A DNA stretch of 64,000 bases from Cupriavidus pauculus (GTDB lineage Bacteria; Pseudomonadota; Gammaproteobacteria; Burkholderiales; Burkholderiaceae): NCBI RefSeq assembly GCF_022179805.1, contig NZ_BPUO01000012.1, positions 62,001 through 126,000 on the forward strand, read 5' to 3'. Shown piece after piece: positions 1 through 8,424 of this stretch. A program made the position numbers and the translations under genes. How positions within the stretch are numbered: the stretch's first letter is position 1; each line of letters starts with the position of its first letter. The notes beneath the pieces are model-generated. The model saw only the letters and a program-made list of their open reading frames with translations, had not been told where the DNA came from and did no database searches.

Positions 1-1367
1 ATCTGCAACCGCGTGTTCAGCGCAAAGCCCAGCGACGGGATGGTGGGGCTCGACGACAGCCAGCCGCCCGACGGCGTGGCCGCCACCATGTTCCCGTGGC
101 GGTCGATCACGTCGATATGGCAGGTATCGCCGACAAATACTTCGCGCTCGGCCCACTCGGATACCGGCGGCAGCGCGGCGAACGTGGGCTCGCCGATGCC
201 GAAGCGCGTATCGGCCACGGACAGCGTGCGATCGGCCACGGACAGGTCCGGCATGCGCGGGGCGATGCCCTTGAGCGTGCCCGGCTGCATCGTGATGGAC
301 GCGTGGTCACCAATCATGGCGGCACGCGACGCCAGGTAGTGCGGATTCAGCAGCGCGCAGAGGTGGCTGTCCTCGAACAGCGGATCGCCATACCAGGCGG
401 TGCGGTCGGCCATGGCCAGCTTGGCGGCCTCGGCAATCTTGTGGACGAACTCGGGCGAGGTCGGCGCGTGGGCTTCCAGTCCGGCATGACGCAGCATGCC
501 AAGCTGCTGCAGGAACATCGGGCCCTGGCTCCAGATATCGCACTTGGCCACCGCGTAGCGGCCGAAGTCGAGCGTGACCGGCGCTTCCACCGTGGGCTGC
601 CAGCCGGCCATGTCGTCATAGCGCAGCAGGCCCGTGTGCTTGTCGCCAGTGGTGTCACGTACCGGCGTGTTGCGGCAGTACTCGTCGATGGCCTCGGCCA
701 CGAAGCCGCGATACCAGCAGTACATGGCCGCGTCGATCTGGCCTTCGCGGCTGTCGCTCTTCGACTGCGCGGTCTCGACAATGCGTGTGTAGGTATCGGC
801 CAGCACCGGCAGCGTATGCAGCGTGCCGGGGCGCGGCACGCGGCCATCGGGCAGCCAGGTATCGGCCGAGCTGTGCCATTCGTCGCGGAACAGTGCCTGC
901 ACGGCCAGGATGGCCTGCGAAATGCGCGGCACCAGCGGAAAGCCGTCGCGCGCATAGCCGATGGCCGGCGCCAGCACATCGGCCAGCGACCACGTGCCGT
1001 GATCGCGCAGCATGGTCAGCCACGCGCCAAACGCGCCGGGCACCGTGGCGGGCATCAGGCCGATGCCAGGCATCAGTTCCATGCCCTGCTTGCGCAAGGC
1101 CTCGGGGTCAGCCAGCGCCGGTGCCGGGCCTTGCCCGCACACCGAGCGCACCGCGCGGTCTTTTTCGCTCCAGAACAGGATCGGCACCTCGCCGCCGGGG
1201 CCGTTCAGGTGCGGCTCCACTACCTGCAGCACAAAGCCCGCCGCCACCGCCGCATCGAACGCATTGCCGCCACGCTCCAGCACGCCCATGGCGGTCTGGG
1301 TTGCAAGCCAGTGGGTGGAAGCAGCAACGCCGAACGTGCCGACGATCTCCGGGCGGGTCGTGAACAT
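1..1367 (-). CDS. gamma-glutamyltransferase family protein (3' end beyond window)
   Basis: Ntn-hydrolase of the gamma-glutamyltransferase family, which cleaves itself into two subunits and transfers or hydrolyses gamma-glutamyl or related amide bonds. The reading frame from ATG at 1367 is open for 455 codons and runs off the left edge, so the C-terminus is missing. The N-terminal family pattern ERGGNAFDAAVAAGF is clear, and GDTCHIDVIDRHGNMVAATP matches the region around the autocatalytic threonine, here about Thr415. The Thr-Cys-His context differs from the Thr-Thr-His of classical GGT and resembles GGT-like amidohydrolases such as oxamate amidohydrolase, so the substrate is uncertain. No signal peptide is visible, which favours a cytoplasmic enzyme. 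It is transcribed divergently from a LysR gene 129 bp away, the likely regulator. Confidence 0.85.
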   Translation of the reverse strand, partial: MFTTRPEIVGTFGVAASTHWLATQTAMGVLERGGNAFDAAVAAGFVLQVVEPHLNGPGGEVPILFWSEKDRAVRSVCGQGPAPALADPEALRKQGMELMPGIGLMPATVPGAFGAWLTMLRDHGTWSLADVLAPAIGYARDGFPLVPRISQAILAVQALFRDEWHSSADTWLPDGRVPRPGTLHTLPVLADTYTRIVETAQSKSDSREGQIDAAMYCWYRGFVAEAIDEYCRNTPVRDTTGDKHTGLLRYDDMAGWQPTVEAPVTLDFGRYAVAKCDIWSQGPMFLQQLGMLRHAGLEAHAPTSPEFVHKIAEAAKLAMADRTAWYGDPLFEDSHLCALLNPHYLASRAAMIGDHASITMQPGTLKGIAPRMPDLSVADRTLSVADTRFGIGEPTFAALPPVSEWAEREVFVGDTCHIDVIDRHGNMVAATPSGGWLSSSPTIPSLGFALNTRLQ

Positions 1368-1414
1368 GGGGTAATGACTCCTTTTGCATGCATTTACCGT
1401 GTGAATTGAGTATA

Positions 1415-1433
1415 GGCAGATGGAATAACTGCC
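1415..1433. promoter_or_regulatory. dyad in the GGT/LysR divergent region, candidate LysR operator
   Basis: GGCAG at 1415-1419 is mirrored by CTGCC at 1429-1433 with nine bases between, in the 129-bp gap between the two divergent start codons. Interrupted dyads of this size are typical of LysR sites. That this is the operator of the adjacent regulator is inference. Confidence 0.4.
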
Positions 1434-1496
1434 AAGATCGAATTTCTTATCGTTGTATTACCATTCGGTTATATCTCTCTGCCCACCCGAAACGCC

Positions 1497-2438
1497 ATGC
1501 CGATTGCCACCGACAAGCTGCTGCACCAGATCGTGTCGCGCCTGCGCCTGCGCCACTTGCCGCTGCTGCTGGCGCTGGAGCGGCAGCGATCCGTCTCGCG
1601 CGTGGCGGCCGAGATGAACCTGTCGCAGCCGGCCGTGACCAAGGCGCTGCGCGAGATCGAGGACATCTTCCTGACCCCGCTGTTCACGCGCACCCGCAAC
1701 GGCCTGGAGCCAACCGCCACCGGCGCCGCCGTGCTGAGCCACGCTCGCATGACGATGGCCGACGCCGAGGCGCTGGGGCGGCAACTGGCCGTGATCGAGG
1801 CGGGCAAGCGCGGACGGCTGCGGATCGGCGTGATTCCGTACACCGCGCGCGCGGTGCTGGACGCCGCGCTGGCCTACGGACTCAACCAGCAGCCACGCAT
1901 CGCGGTGCTCGTGCGCGAAGGCACGACCGACGAACTGGTGGGCGCGCTGCGGCAACACGAACTCGATTGCGCGATTGCGCGGTCGTTCTACCTGGCCGGC
2001 GAGGACATCGCGCAGCAGCCGCTGTATCGGGAAGAGCCAGTGCTCGTGGTACCTTCGCGAGCCAAAGCACGCCTGTCACGCGGCGGGCTCGACTGGAAGC
2101 GTCTGGCCGAACTCGACTGGATTTTGCCGCCGCCGCATACGCCAGTACGCCGCACGATCAATACGATGTTCGCGGTGGCCGGCGTGGCGCCACCGCTGCC
2201 CATCGTCGAAACGTATTCGATCAAACCCATGGCCACGCTGCTGCGCAGCCAGCCCGACGTCATCACCATCGTGCCCCGCGCCGTGGCGGCCGAACTGGTG
2301 GAACTGGGCGATGCGGCGACGCTACCGTTCTCGCTGAGCTGGGATCTGCCACCGGTGTGCGTGATGTGGCGGCGGGAGACTGAGGAGAATGAATTGATTT
2401 TGCCGCTGGTGGGGGTGTTGAAGGCAGCGGCGGGGTGA
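1497..2438 (+). CDS. LysR family transcriptional regulator
   Basis: A 313-residue LysR-type regulator, a normal length. The winged helix-turn-helix lies at about residues 18-78, with the recognition segment MNLSQPAVTKALREIE. The effector-binding domain fills residues 95-310. It is divergent from the gamma-glutamyltransferase-family gene, the arrangement in which LysR proteins usually control the neighbour and themselves; a dyad at 1415-1433 could be the site. The N-terminus carries about ten residues more than the shortest LysR proteins. The inducer cannot be told from sequence. Confidence 0.9.
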   Translation: MPIATDKLLHQIVSRLRLRHLPLLLALERQRSVSRVAAEMNLSQPAVTKALREIEDIFLTPLFTRTRNGLEPTATGAAVLSHARMTMADAEALGRQLAVIEAGKRGRLRIGVIPYTARAVLDAALAYGLNQQPRIAVLVREGTTDELVGALRQHELDCAIARSFYLAGEDIAQQPLYREEPVLVVPSRAKARLSRGGLDWKRLAELDWILPPPHTPVRRTINTMFAVAGVAPPLPIVETYSIKPMATLLRSQPDVITIVPRAVAAELVELGDAATLPFSLSWDLPPVCVMWRRETEENELILPLVGVLKAAAG

Positions 2439-2462
2439 GCAACCTCCACCGGTCTTTCGCAC

Positions 2463-2489
2463 CCCTCTCCCGCAACGCGGGAGAGAGGT
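2463..2489. repeat. CCCTCTCCCGC hairpin, copy 1 of a dispersed family
   Basis: An imperfect palindrome: CCTCTCCCGC, loop AAC, GCGGGAGAG, directly after the LysR stop codon. The same core recurs at 21596-21637, 44362-44384 and 44454-44480, always between genes. It could stop or stabilise transcripts but has no T-run here. Confidence 0.7.
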
Positions 2490-2515
2490 GAAACCAAGAG
2501 GTCATCAACCAAACA

Positions 2516-2833
2516 ATGAAAACCGTAGCCCTTTACTTCCTGACCGCGCTAGCCGAAATCCTAGGCTGTTACCTGCCCTATCTCTGGCTACGCCAGAACG
2601 CCAACCCATGGGTCCTGATCCCCGGCGCCGCGTCGCTGGCCATCTTCGCCTGGCTGCTCACACTTCACCCTGACGCCTCGGGCCGGGTCTATGCCGCGTA
2701 TGGCGGTATCTATATAGCAGTGGCCATCGCCTGGCTCTGGCTCGTTGACGGCGTGCGGCCAAGCGTCTGGGATATGACAGGTGTCACAATCGCAGTCGCC
2801 GGCATGGCTGTGATAGTGTTTCAGCCTCGCTAA
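2516..2833 (+). CDS. ynfA: YnfA/UPF0060 family inner membrane protein
   Basis: A 105-residue protein that is almost entirely membrane-embedded, with four hydrophobic segments (about residues 3-22, 30-49, 58-77 and 83-102) and the family end pattern GVTIAVAGMAVIVFQPR. Length and topology match the UPF0060/YnfA family of small multidrug-resistance-like proteins. Some YnfA homologues are reported to export drugs; the role here is not known. It stands alone between a LysR gene and the pilin promoter, on the same strand as both. Confidence 0.88.
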   Translation: MKTVALYFLTALAEILGCYLPYLWLRQNANPWVLIPGAASLAIFAWLLTLHPDASGRVYAAYGGIYIAVAIAWLWLVDGVRPSVWDMTGVTIAVAGMAVIVFQPR

Positions 2834-2900
2834 AGTCAGAATTAAGGGCGATTTAAGCGCCACTTTCGCTGACAAAAACCGTCACTTTGTGCTTCTTTAG

Positions 2901-2959
2901 CCCTACCCTCCCAGAGTAGGGTGACAGGTTTTGGCAGATACATCTCGTTACAGGTGACA
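2901..2959 (+). promoter_or_regulatory. candidate enhancer region upstream of the pilin promoter
   Basis: GTGACA occurs at 2921-2926 and again at 2954-2959, 33 bp (about three helical turns) apart, some 75 and 40 bp upstream of the -24 element. A small stem-loop (CCCTAC, nine-base loop, GTAGGG, 2901-2921) precedes them. In other bacteria sigma-54 pilin promoters are activated by PilR bound at upstream TGTC/GACA-rich sites. Assigning these repeats to PilR is inference. Confidence 0.35.
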
Positions 2960-2999
2960 AGAAATCTCACATTTCTACGAAATTGGCCGGTTTACGGGC

Positions 3000-3015
3000 T
3001 GGCACACCTGTTGCT
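3000..3015 (+). promoter_or_regulatory. sigma-54 (-24/-12) promoter of the pilin gene
   Basis: TGGCAC at 3000-3005, five bases, then TTGCT at 3011-3015 matches the RpoN consensus with exact GG/GC spacing, 55 bp before the pilin start codon. Transcription should begin near 3027. Major pilin genes of many proteobacteria are RpoN/PilR-dependent, which fits this site. Confidence 0.85.
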
Positions 3016-3070
3016 CTATATGCACCCGACAGCAACTGCTGTTCTCTATTAATTCAAAGGGGTCAATTCC

Positions 3071-3574
3071 ATGAAAAAAGCACGGATGGGAATCCACCAA
3101 CGGGTACAAAAGGGCTTCACGCTGATCGAACTGATGATCGTGGTCGCGATCATCGGTATCCTGGCTGCTATCGCGATTCCGCAATACCAGGCTTACGTGG
3201 CCAAGTCGCAGGTTAGCCGTATCGTCGGCGAAATGTCGGCGCTGCGTACCGCTGCCGAGGCATGCTTTAACGAAGGTCGTACGACGCTGGCCAAGGATGA
3301 AGCGGCTCCGGCAGCAGGCGAATGCGCAATGGGCCGTACGGTTTCGAGCCTGGTTGATGTTGCCGTGAACAAGGGCGGCTTCGCAGACGTCAACTTTGCA
3401 GCGGTCAACGGCACTATCACTGCCACGATGGGCAATACCGCCTCCAAGGCTGTGGCAGGTGCTGTGATCAATTGGAATCGCGACGCAAGCGGCAGCTGGA
3501 CGTGCACCATCACGAAGAGCAAGGACGGCGGCTGGAAGGATACCTTTGCTCCGGGCGGTTGCGCGGTGAGCTAA
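3071..3574 (+). CDS. pilA: type IV major pilin
   Basis: Structural subunit of a type IV pilus (twitching, adhesion, DNA uptake). The 167-residue prepilin has a 15-residue basic leader ending in Gly and then mature Phe1, with GFTLIELMIVVAIIGILAAI as the methylation and prepilin-peptidase site. The conserved Glu5 is present. A globular domain follows with four cysteines (in EACFN, GECAM, SWTCTI and GGCAVS); the C-terminal pair probably forms the D-region disulfide. It is a single-gene unit: a sigma-54 promoter lies at 3000-3015 and a strong terminator starts 17 bp after the stop. No other pil genes are in the window. The symbol pilA is given by family; pilE would be equivalent. Confidence 0.93.
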   Translation: MKKARMGIHQRVQKGFTLIELMIVVAIIGILAAIAIPQYQAYVAKSQVSRIVGEMSALRTAAEACFNEGRTTLAKDEAAPAAGECAMGRTVSSLVDVAVNKGGFADVNFAAVNGTITATMGNTASKAVAGAVINWNRDASGSWTCTITKSKDGGWKDTFAPGGCAVS

Positions 3575-3592
3575 TCCGCTTCGGCGGTACAA

Positions 3593-3623
3593 AAACCCCT
3601 GGCCTTTCCCCAGGGGTTTTTTC
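3593..3623 (+). terminator. Rho-independent terminator of the pilin gene
   Basis: AAACCCCTGG (3593-3602), a seven-base loop and CCAGGGGTTT (3610-3619) form a ten-pair stem running into a T-tract. It lies just downstream of the pilin stop codon and also between convergent transcripts. Confidence 0.92.
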
Positions 3624-3651
3624 TTTTCAGCACCACCAAAGCAGCACCGCC

Positions 3652-4656
3652 TTACTCCCCCCGCATCCCAATCTCCCCAATCAGCTTCCCATACCGCGCA
3701 TCGTCCGCCGCCACCATCTGCGTGAACTGCGCCGGCGAATCGCTCTTCCTGATCTCCCCCGCATTCGCCTTCATCGTCGCATCGAGCTTGCCGCTGGCCT
3801 GCAACCTGGCCACCGCGTCGAACAGCCGCTTGGCGATGGGCGTCGGCAGCCCGGCCGGCGCGAACAGGCCGCTCCAGTTGTCGAGCACGAACCCTGGCGG
3901 CAGCGCTTCGGCCAGCGTCGGCACGTCCGGGAAGTAGACCGAGCGCGCGGCTGACGACACCGCCAGCGGGCGGATCTGGCCGTTGCGCAGGAACGGGGCC
4001 GCCGTGGACAGCACCGGCATGCCAAACTGCGTCTGACCGCTCAGCATCGCCGTCAGGATCTCGCTGGCGCCCTTGTACGGGATATGCACGGCCTTGGTAT
4101 GGGTCTGGTGCAGCAGCGATTCCACCGCCAGGTGCGACACGCTGCCCTTGCCGCCCGAACCGTAGTTCATTGCGCCGGGCCGCTGCTTCATCGCGTCGAT
4201 CAGGTCACGCGCGGTCTTGATTGGGGACGATGCCGGCACGGCCAGCACCACGGCGCTGCCCGACAGCGCGGTGATCGCCACGAAGTCCTTGGCCGCGTCG
4301 TAGGGCGGCTCCTTGTACAGGTGGACGTTGATCACGTGCTGGTTGGCCAGCACGCCCAGCGTATAGCCATCGGGCTCGGCACGCTTGAGCGCCCGCGCGC
4401 CAATGATGCCACCCGCGCCGCCGATGTTCTCCACCACCAGCGGCTGGCCCAGCACCGGCGCCAGCTCCGCTGAAATGGTGCGCGCAATCGAATCGGGCGA
4501 GGTGCCGGCGATAAACGGCACGATCAGCCGGATTGGGCGCGACGGATAGGGAGCGGCAGCCAGGGCCACGCGGCCCATCGTGCCGCCAAAGATGGTGACA
4601 CCCGCAGCAGCGCCCGCAGCGGAGCCCGCCCTGGCAAGCCATTGACGTCGATTCAT
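3652..4656 (-). CDS. Bug/TctC family periplasmic substrate-binding protein
   Basis: A 334-residue extracytoplasmic receptor of the Bug/TctC family, which binds small carboxylates or related ligands. The leader MNRRQWLARAGSAAGAAAG has twin arginines, and mature protein starts near Ala34. Family motifs are visible: YPSRPIRLIVPF at the start, GGAGGIIGARALKRAEPDGYT in the ligand loop, and HIPYKG and PDVPTLAEA later. It is the last gene of a minus-strand operon behind an acyl-CoA ligase and an acyl-CoA dehydrogenase, with a 27-bp gap. No TctA/TctB membrane genes are nearby, as is usual for this family in Burkholderiaceae. The ligand may be a carboxylic acid activated by the ligase; this is inference. 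Confidence 0.92.
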   Translation of the reverse strand: MNRRQWLARAGSAAGAAAGVTIFGGTMGRVALAAAPYPSRPIRLIVPFIAGTSPDSIARTISAELAPVLGQPLVVENIGGAGGIIGARALKRAEPDGYTLGVLANQHVINVHLYKEPPYDAAKDFVAITALSGSAVVLAVPASSPIKTARDLIDAMKQRPGAMNYGSGGKGSVSHLAVESLLHQTHTKAVHIPYKGASEILTAMLSGQTQFGMPVLSTAAPFLRNGQIRPLAVSSAARSVYFPDVPTLAEALPPGFVLDNWSGLFAPAGLPTPIAKRLFDAVARLQASGKLDATMKANAGEIRKSDSPAQFTQMVAADDARYGKLIGEIGMRGE

Positions 4657-4683
4657 GTTGTCTCCTTGTCTTTTTCTAATGGG

Positions 4684-5859
4684 TCACGCACCGGCCGGAT
4701 CGAGGATCGCCTTGGCGATGGTGTTGCGCTGGATCTCGCTGGTGCCGGTGAAGATGCGGAACATGCGCAGCTTGCGCCAGGTCTGCTCCACCGGATGTCC
4801 GCGCGTGACGCCCAGATTGCCGTGGATCTGCACGGCCTTGTCGGCCACCTCGAAGCAGCGTTCCGAGACGAAGAGCTTGCACGCCGCCGCCTTCATGCGC
4901 AGGTCGGCGCCCGCGTCGGCCTGCAGCGCGGTCTGCGCGATCATCGACTCGCACGCCCAGAGCGCGGCCGCCATATCGGCCAGCATATGCTGGATGGCCT
5001 GGAAGCGCGCAATCGGGCCGCCGAACTGCCGTCGCTGGCCCGCGTATTCGAGCGACGCCTGATACGCGCGCGTGGCCAGCCCCAGCATCGACGGGCAATG
5101 CAGCAGCCGGTTCACGTTGATGCGCGACATCCCCAGCTTGAAGCCCCTGCCCTCGCCGCCAAAGATGTTGGCGCGCGGCACGCGCACGTTGTCGAAGCGG
5201 ATGTCGGCGTCGATATGCTGACCCGACATCGGCACGTATTCCGTGCTGACCGTCACGCCCGGCAAATCGAGGTCCACCAGCACGGCCGTGATCGACGGCG
5301 GCGACGTGGTGGCATCGGTCACGCACATGACGATCGCAAAATCCGCGAACGGCGCGCCGCTGATGTAGTGCTTCTCGCCGTTGATTACCAGGTCGTCGCC
5401 ATCAGCCACGGCGCTTGTGCGGATGCTCATCGCATCAGAGCCCGAATGCGGCTCGGTCAGCGCGAAGCAGGTGGACTTCTCGCCGCGGATCACGGGCTGG
5501 AAGTAGTGGTGCAGTTGGTCTGGCGTGGCGTACTTGAGCATGTTGCCCACACGCGGCGGGCCGCCCAGGTCGCCCAGCACGTGCGGCGCCAGCACCGCGC
5601 CGCTGGCGGCCAGATCGGCCTTGAGCGCGCACTGCTCGGCGATATTGAGGCCCTTGCCGCCCAGTTCCACGGGCAGGCAGGCCGCGTACAGCCCGAGTTC
5701 GCTGGAGCGGCGCCAGACGTTGCGCAGCACCTCGCGCGGCCAGGCGTCCTCGCTGCCCAGGCCTAGCTCGCGTTCCAGCGGCCGCAGTTCTTCATCGATG
5801 AACCGCTGCACGGCAGCGCGCGTTTCGATCAGCACAGGATTGGTCAGGTGGTCGAACAT
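4684..5859 (-). CDS. acyl-CoA dehydrogenase family protein
   Basis: A 391-residue FAD-dependent acyl-CoA dehydrogenase. The substrate/FAD segment LTEPHSGSDAMSIRTSA is at about residues 137-153, the middle beta-domain follows, and the C-terminal helical bundle contains GNLGVTRGHPVEQTWRKLRM. At the position where medium-chain enzymes carry the catalytic Glu in an EGT motif, this protein reads IFTGTSEIQRN, and the alternative Glu position of the isovaleryl type reads NVNR. Neither usual base is visible, so the reaction may differ from simple alpha,beta-dehydrogenation. The gene lies 13 bp after the acyl-CoA ligase gene and before a Bug receptor gene, so it probably acts on the CoA ester the ligase makes. 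Confidence 0.9.
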   Translation of the reverse strand: MFDHLTNPVLIETRAAVQRFIDEELRPLERELGLGSEDAWPREVLRNVWRRSSELGLYAACLPVELGGKGLNIAEQCALKADLAASGAVLAPHVLGDLGGPPRVGNMLKYATPDQLHHYFQPVIRGEKSTCFALTEPHSGSDAMSIRTSAVADGDDLVINGEKHYISGAPFADFAIVMCVTDATTSPPSITAVLVDLDLPGVTVSTEYVPMSGQHIDADIRFDNVRVPRANIFGGEGRGFKLGMSRINVNRLLHCPSMLGLATRAYQASLEYAGQRRQFGGPIARFQAIQHMLADMAAALWACESMIAQTALQADAGADLRMKAAACKLFVSERCFEVADKAVQIHGNLGVTRGHPVEQTWRKLRMFRIFTGTSEIQRNTIAKAILDPAGA

Positions 5860-5872
5860 GTTGGCTCCCGGA

Positions 5873-7429
5873 TCAGTTCACACGGCGGCTGGCGCCCAGC
5901 CAGTACTGCTCGCGCACGAGCTTGCGGGCCAGCTTGCCGCTGGCGTTCTTGGGCAGTTCGGCCACGAAATCGACCGAGCGTGGCGACTTGTAGTCGGCAA
6001 TGCGCGCGCGGCAATGGCCGATCAGCTCGGCCGCACTGGCCTGCCGGCCCGGCCACAGCGCCACTACGGCCTTGACGCTTTCGCCCCAGGTGTCGTCGGG
6101 CACGCTGATCACGCACGCCTCCATCACATCGGGATGTTGGTACAGCGTGGCCTCCACCTCGTTCGGGTACACGTTGAAGCCACCCGAGATGATCATGTCC
6201 TTCTTGCGGTCGACCAGATACAGATAGCCCTCGGCATCCACGCGCGCTAGGTCGCCGGTGCGCAGCCAGCCATCCACCAGCACTTCGCGCGTCAGTTCGG
6301 GCTCGCCCCAGTAGCCTTGGAACACGTCGGCGCCACGGATCACCAGTTCGCCAACCTCGTCGCCACTGACTTCCTCGCCGCGCTCGTTGACCACGCGCAC
6401 CTCGGTTTCGCCAAGCGCTCGGCCGCAGGACGCCAGCCGCTCGGGGTGCTTGTCGATGGCCAGCGCATGGTCGGCCGTCGACAGCCGCGTGACGCCCGAC
6501 GTCGACTCACTGGCGCCGTAGCCCTGCGACAGGATAGGACCAATCCGCTGCCACGCCTCGCGGATGCGCGCGGGCGCCATCGGTGCGGCGCCGTAGGCCA
6601 GCGTCTTGAGGCTGCTCAGGTCCGCGGTGGCCAGCGTCGGCTCGGCCAGCAGCATGTTGATCATGGCGGGCACCATGAACACGTGCGTGAGCTGCAGCCG
6701 CGCCACATCGGCCAGGAAGGCGGCTGGTTCGAATTTCTCGAACAGCACGAGCGCGGCGCCCAGGAACAGGTAGGGCTGCATCAGCATGCCCGACGCATGC
6801 GTGATCGGGCCGATCAGCGCCAGCCGGTCGCCGGGGCGCGCGGGACGGTCCATGGTCAGGATCATCTTGCGCATCGACGCCAGCCGGTTGCCATAGGTCT
6901 GCATGGCCGCCTTGATCTTGCCGGTGGAGCCCGACGAGAAATGCAGCACGGCTAGGTCGTCCGGTTGCGGCACGTAGTCGATGGCGGCATGCGCGCCGCG
7001 CTCGACCAGCGACTCGTAGGCGTCATACCCGCCCGGCGCCGGGCCGGCAATCGCGAAGAAATGCTCTACGCAGCCAAAGCCGCGCGTCTCGGGCGTATAG
7101 CCCGCGTAGCCCGGCCCCGCGATCATCACGCGCGGCGTGCAGTTTTCCACCACGTCGGATGCCTCGTTGGCCGTGAAGCGTGGGTTCAGCGCGGCCTTGA
7201 CCAGCCCAGCCTTGTACAGCGCACATTCGATCTCGACGATCTCGGGGCAGTTGCGCGACTGGATTGCCACGCGGTCGCCCTTCTGCAGCCCCAGCGCCAG
7301 CAGCGCGTTGGCCAGGCGCGTGGAGCGCTCGTCGAGCTGGCGGTAGGTCAGCACGCGATCGCGGTACAGCACGGCGGGGTTGTCACCCCAATAGCGTGCC
7401 GCGCGCCTGAGGAAGTAGGCGAATGTCAT
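5873..7429 (-). CDS. AMP-dependent acyl-CoA synthetase (fatty/aromatic acid-CoA ligase)
   Basis: A 518-residue member of the ANL superfamily that activates a carboxylic acid with ATP and CoA. Motifs in order: the phosphate loop FSSGSTGKIKAA (about 174-185), the acid-binding turn QGYGASEST (about 300), RTGDLARVDAEGYLYLVDR with the hinge aspartate region (about 400), and PKNASGKLARK with the catalytic lysine near the C-terminus. Length is that of short/medium-chain or aryl-CoA ligases. It is first in a three-gene minus-strand operon with an acyl-CoA dehydrogenase and a Bug receptor, and is divergent from a LysR gene 101 bp away. The acid is not predictable. Confidence 0.93.
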   Translation of the reverse strand: MTFAYFLRRAARYWGDNPAVLYRDRVLTYRQLDERSTRLANALLALGLQKGDRVAIQSRNCPEIVEIECALYKAGLVKAALNPRFTANEASDVVENCTPRVMIAGPGYAGYTPETRGFGCVEHFFAIAGPAPGGYDAYESLVERGAHAAIDYVPQPDDLAVLHFSSGSTGKIKAAMQTYGNRLASMRKMILTMDRPARPGDRLALIGPITHASGMLMQPYLFLGAALVLFEKFEPAAFLADVARLQLTHVFMVPAMINMLLAEPTLATADLSSLKTLAYGAAPMAPARIREAWQRIGPILSQGYGASESTSGVTRLSTADHALAIDKHPERLASCGRALGETEVRVVNERGEEVSGDEVGELVIRGADVFQGYWGEPELTREVLVDGWLRTGDLARVDAEGYLYLVDRKKDMIISGGFNVYPNEVEATLYQHPDVMEACVISVPDDTWGESVKAVVALWPGRQASAAELIGHCRARIADYKSPRSVDFVAELPKNASGKLARKLVREQYWLGASRRVN

Positions 7430-7469
7430 CGGTGTCTCCGTTGTTGGTGTGATGGGCCCAAGTCTGTAA

Positions 7470-7482
7470 GATGCCGGGCATC
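7470..7482. promoter_or_regulatory. palindrome in the ligase/LysR divergent region
   Basis: GATGCC-G-GGCATC is a perfect 13-base palindrome midway between the start codons of the ligase operon and the LysR gene. It is a candidate operator for that regulator; no other evidence supports this. Confidence 0.35.
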
Positions 7483-7530
7483 ACCACAATGCCTCAACTG
7501 GAATCAAGTCATAACAAACAGGAATGAGCG

Positions 7531-8421
7531 ATGGAGACACGCGATCTGGAATATGTGCTGGCTGTGGGCGCGCACGGCGGCATTGGCCGCGCGGCCGAGG
7601 CGCTGGGCATGACGCAGCCGGCGCTGACCAAGGCCATCCAGCGGGTGGAGGCCCAGCTGGGCGTGCCGCTGTTCGAGCGCACGACGCTGGGCATGCGCGT
7701 AACCCAGGCCGGCACGGTGTTCCTGGAGCGGGCGCAGCGCATCCGGCTGGAATACGACGATGCGATCAAGGAGATGCGTGGCATCCAGACTGGCGAGCAG
7801 GGCCTGCTGCGGCTGGGTTACTCGCCGTCGATGCCCAACGCGCTGGTGCTGGGCGCCTGCCAGCAACTGCTGCGCGAGCGGCCCGTGGCGCGCCTGCGCA
7901 TGACGATGCGGGTGGCGCGCGAACTGATGGACATGGTGCAGGCCGGCGAGCTTGACCTGGCCGTGGCACCGCTGCCGCGCCAGTCAAACCCGGCGCTGGC
8001 CACCCGCGAGCTGTTCACCGACCGGTTGGCCGTGGTGGCCGACGAGAACCATCCGCTGCAGCGCCGCCGCAACCTGACGCTCGAAGACCTGGTGGGCCAG
8101 CAATGGCTGTTGCCGACCACACACGTGCTAATCCGCCAGCAAATCGACACCGCGTTTGCCAGCATCGGCCTGCCCGCGCCGATCCTGCGCGTGGAGACCG
8201 ATTTCGGCAGCGCCACGCTGTTCGACCTGGTACGCGGCACCGACATGCTCTGCATTGCGGGCTCCACCACCAACAGCAAGCGCATGGGCCTGCGGCCGAT
8301 TGCGCTGCGCGCCGATGCGCTGGACCTGGGCCGCCGCGTGGGCGTGATCACGCGCGCGGGCGCCTACCTGTCGCCGCTGGCGCAGCGCATGATCGACATC
8401 CTCGAAGCCCACATGGAGTAA
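7531..8421 (+). CDS. LysR family transcriptional regulator
   Basis: A 296-residue LysR regulator starting METRDLEYVLAVGAHGG. The helix-turn-helix includes LGMTQPALTKAIQRVEAQLG (about residues 23-42), and the effector domain covers residues 90-290. It reads away from the acyl-CoA ligase / dehydrogenase / Bug operon and is the obvious candidate to control it. The downstream cytochrome gene is convergent, four bases beyond the stop codon. Confidence 0.92.
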   Translation: METRDLEYVLAVGAHGGIGRAAEALGMTQPALTKAIQRVEAQLGVPLFERTTLGMRVTQAGTVFLERAQRIRLEYDDAIKEMRGIQTGEQGLLRLGYSPSMPNALVLGACQQLLRERPVARLRMTMRVARELMDMVQAGELDLAVAPLPRQSNPALATRELFTDRLAVVADENHPLQRRRNLTLEDLVGQQWLLPTTHVLIRQQIDTAFASIGLPAPILRVETDFGSATLFDLVRGTDMLCIAGSTTNSKRMGLRPIALRADALDLGRRVGVITRAGAYLSPLAQRMIDILEAHME

Positions 8422-8424
8422 CGG

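Noticed and set aside
96..1409. 437-codon plus-strand frame at the left edge
   Set aside because: Antisense to the gamma-glutamyltransferase-family gene, whose frame is open across the whole interval and carries conserved motifs.
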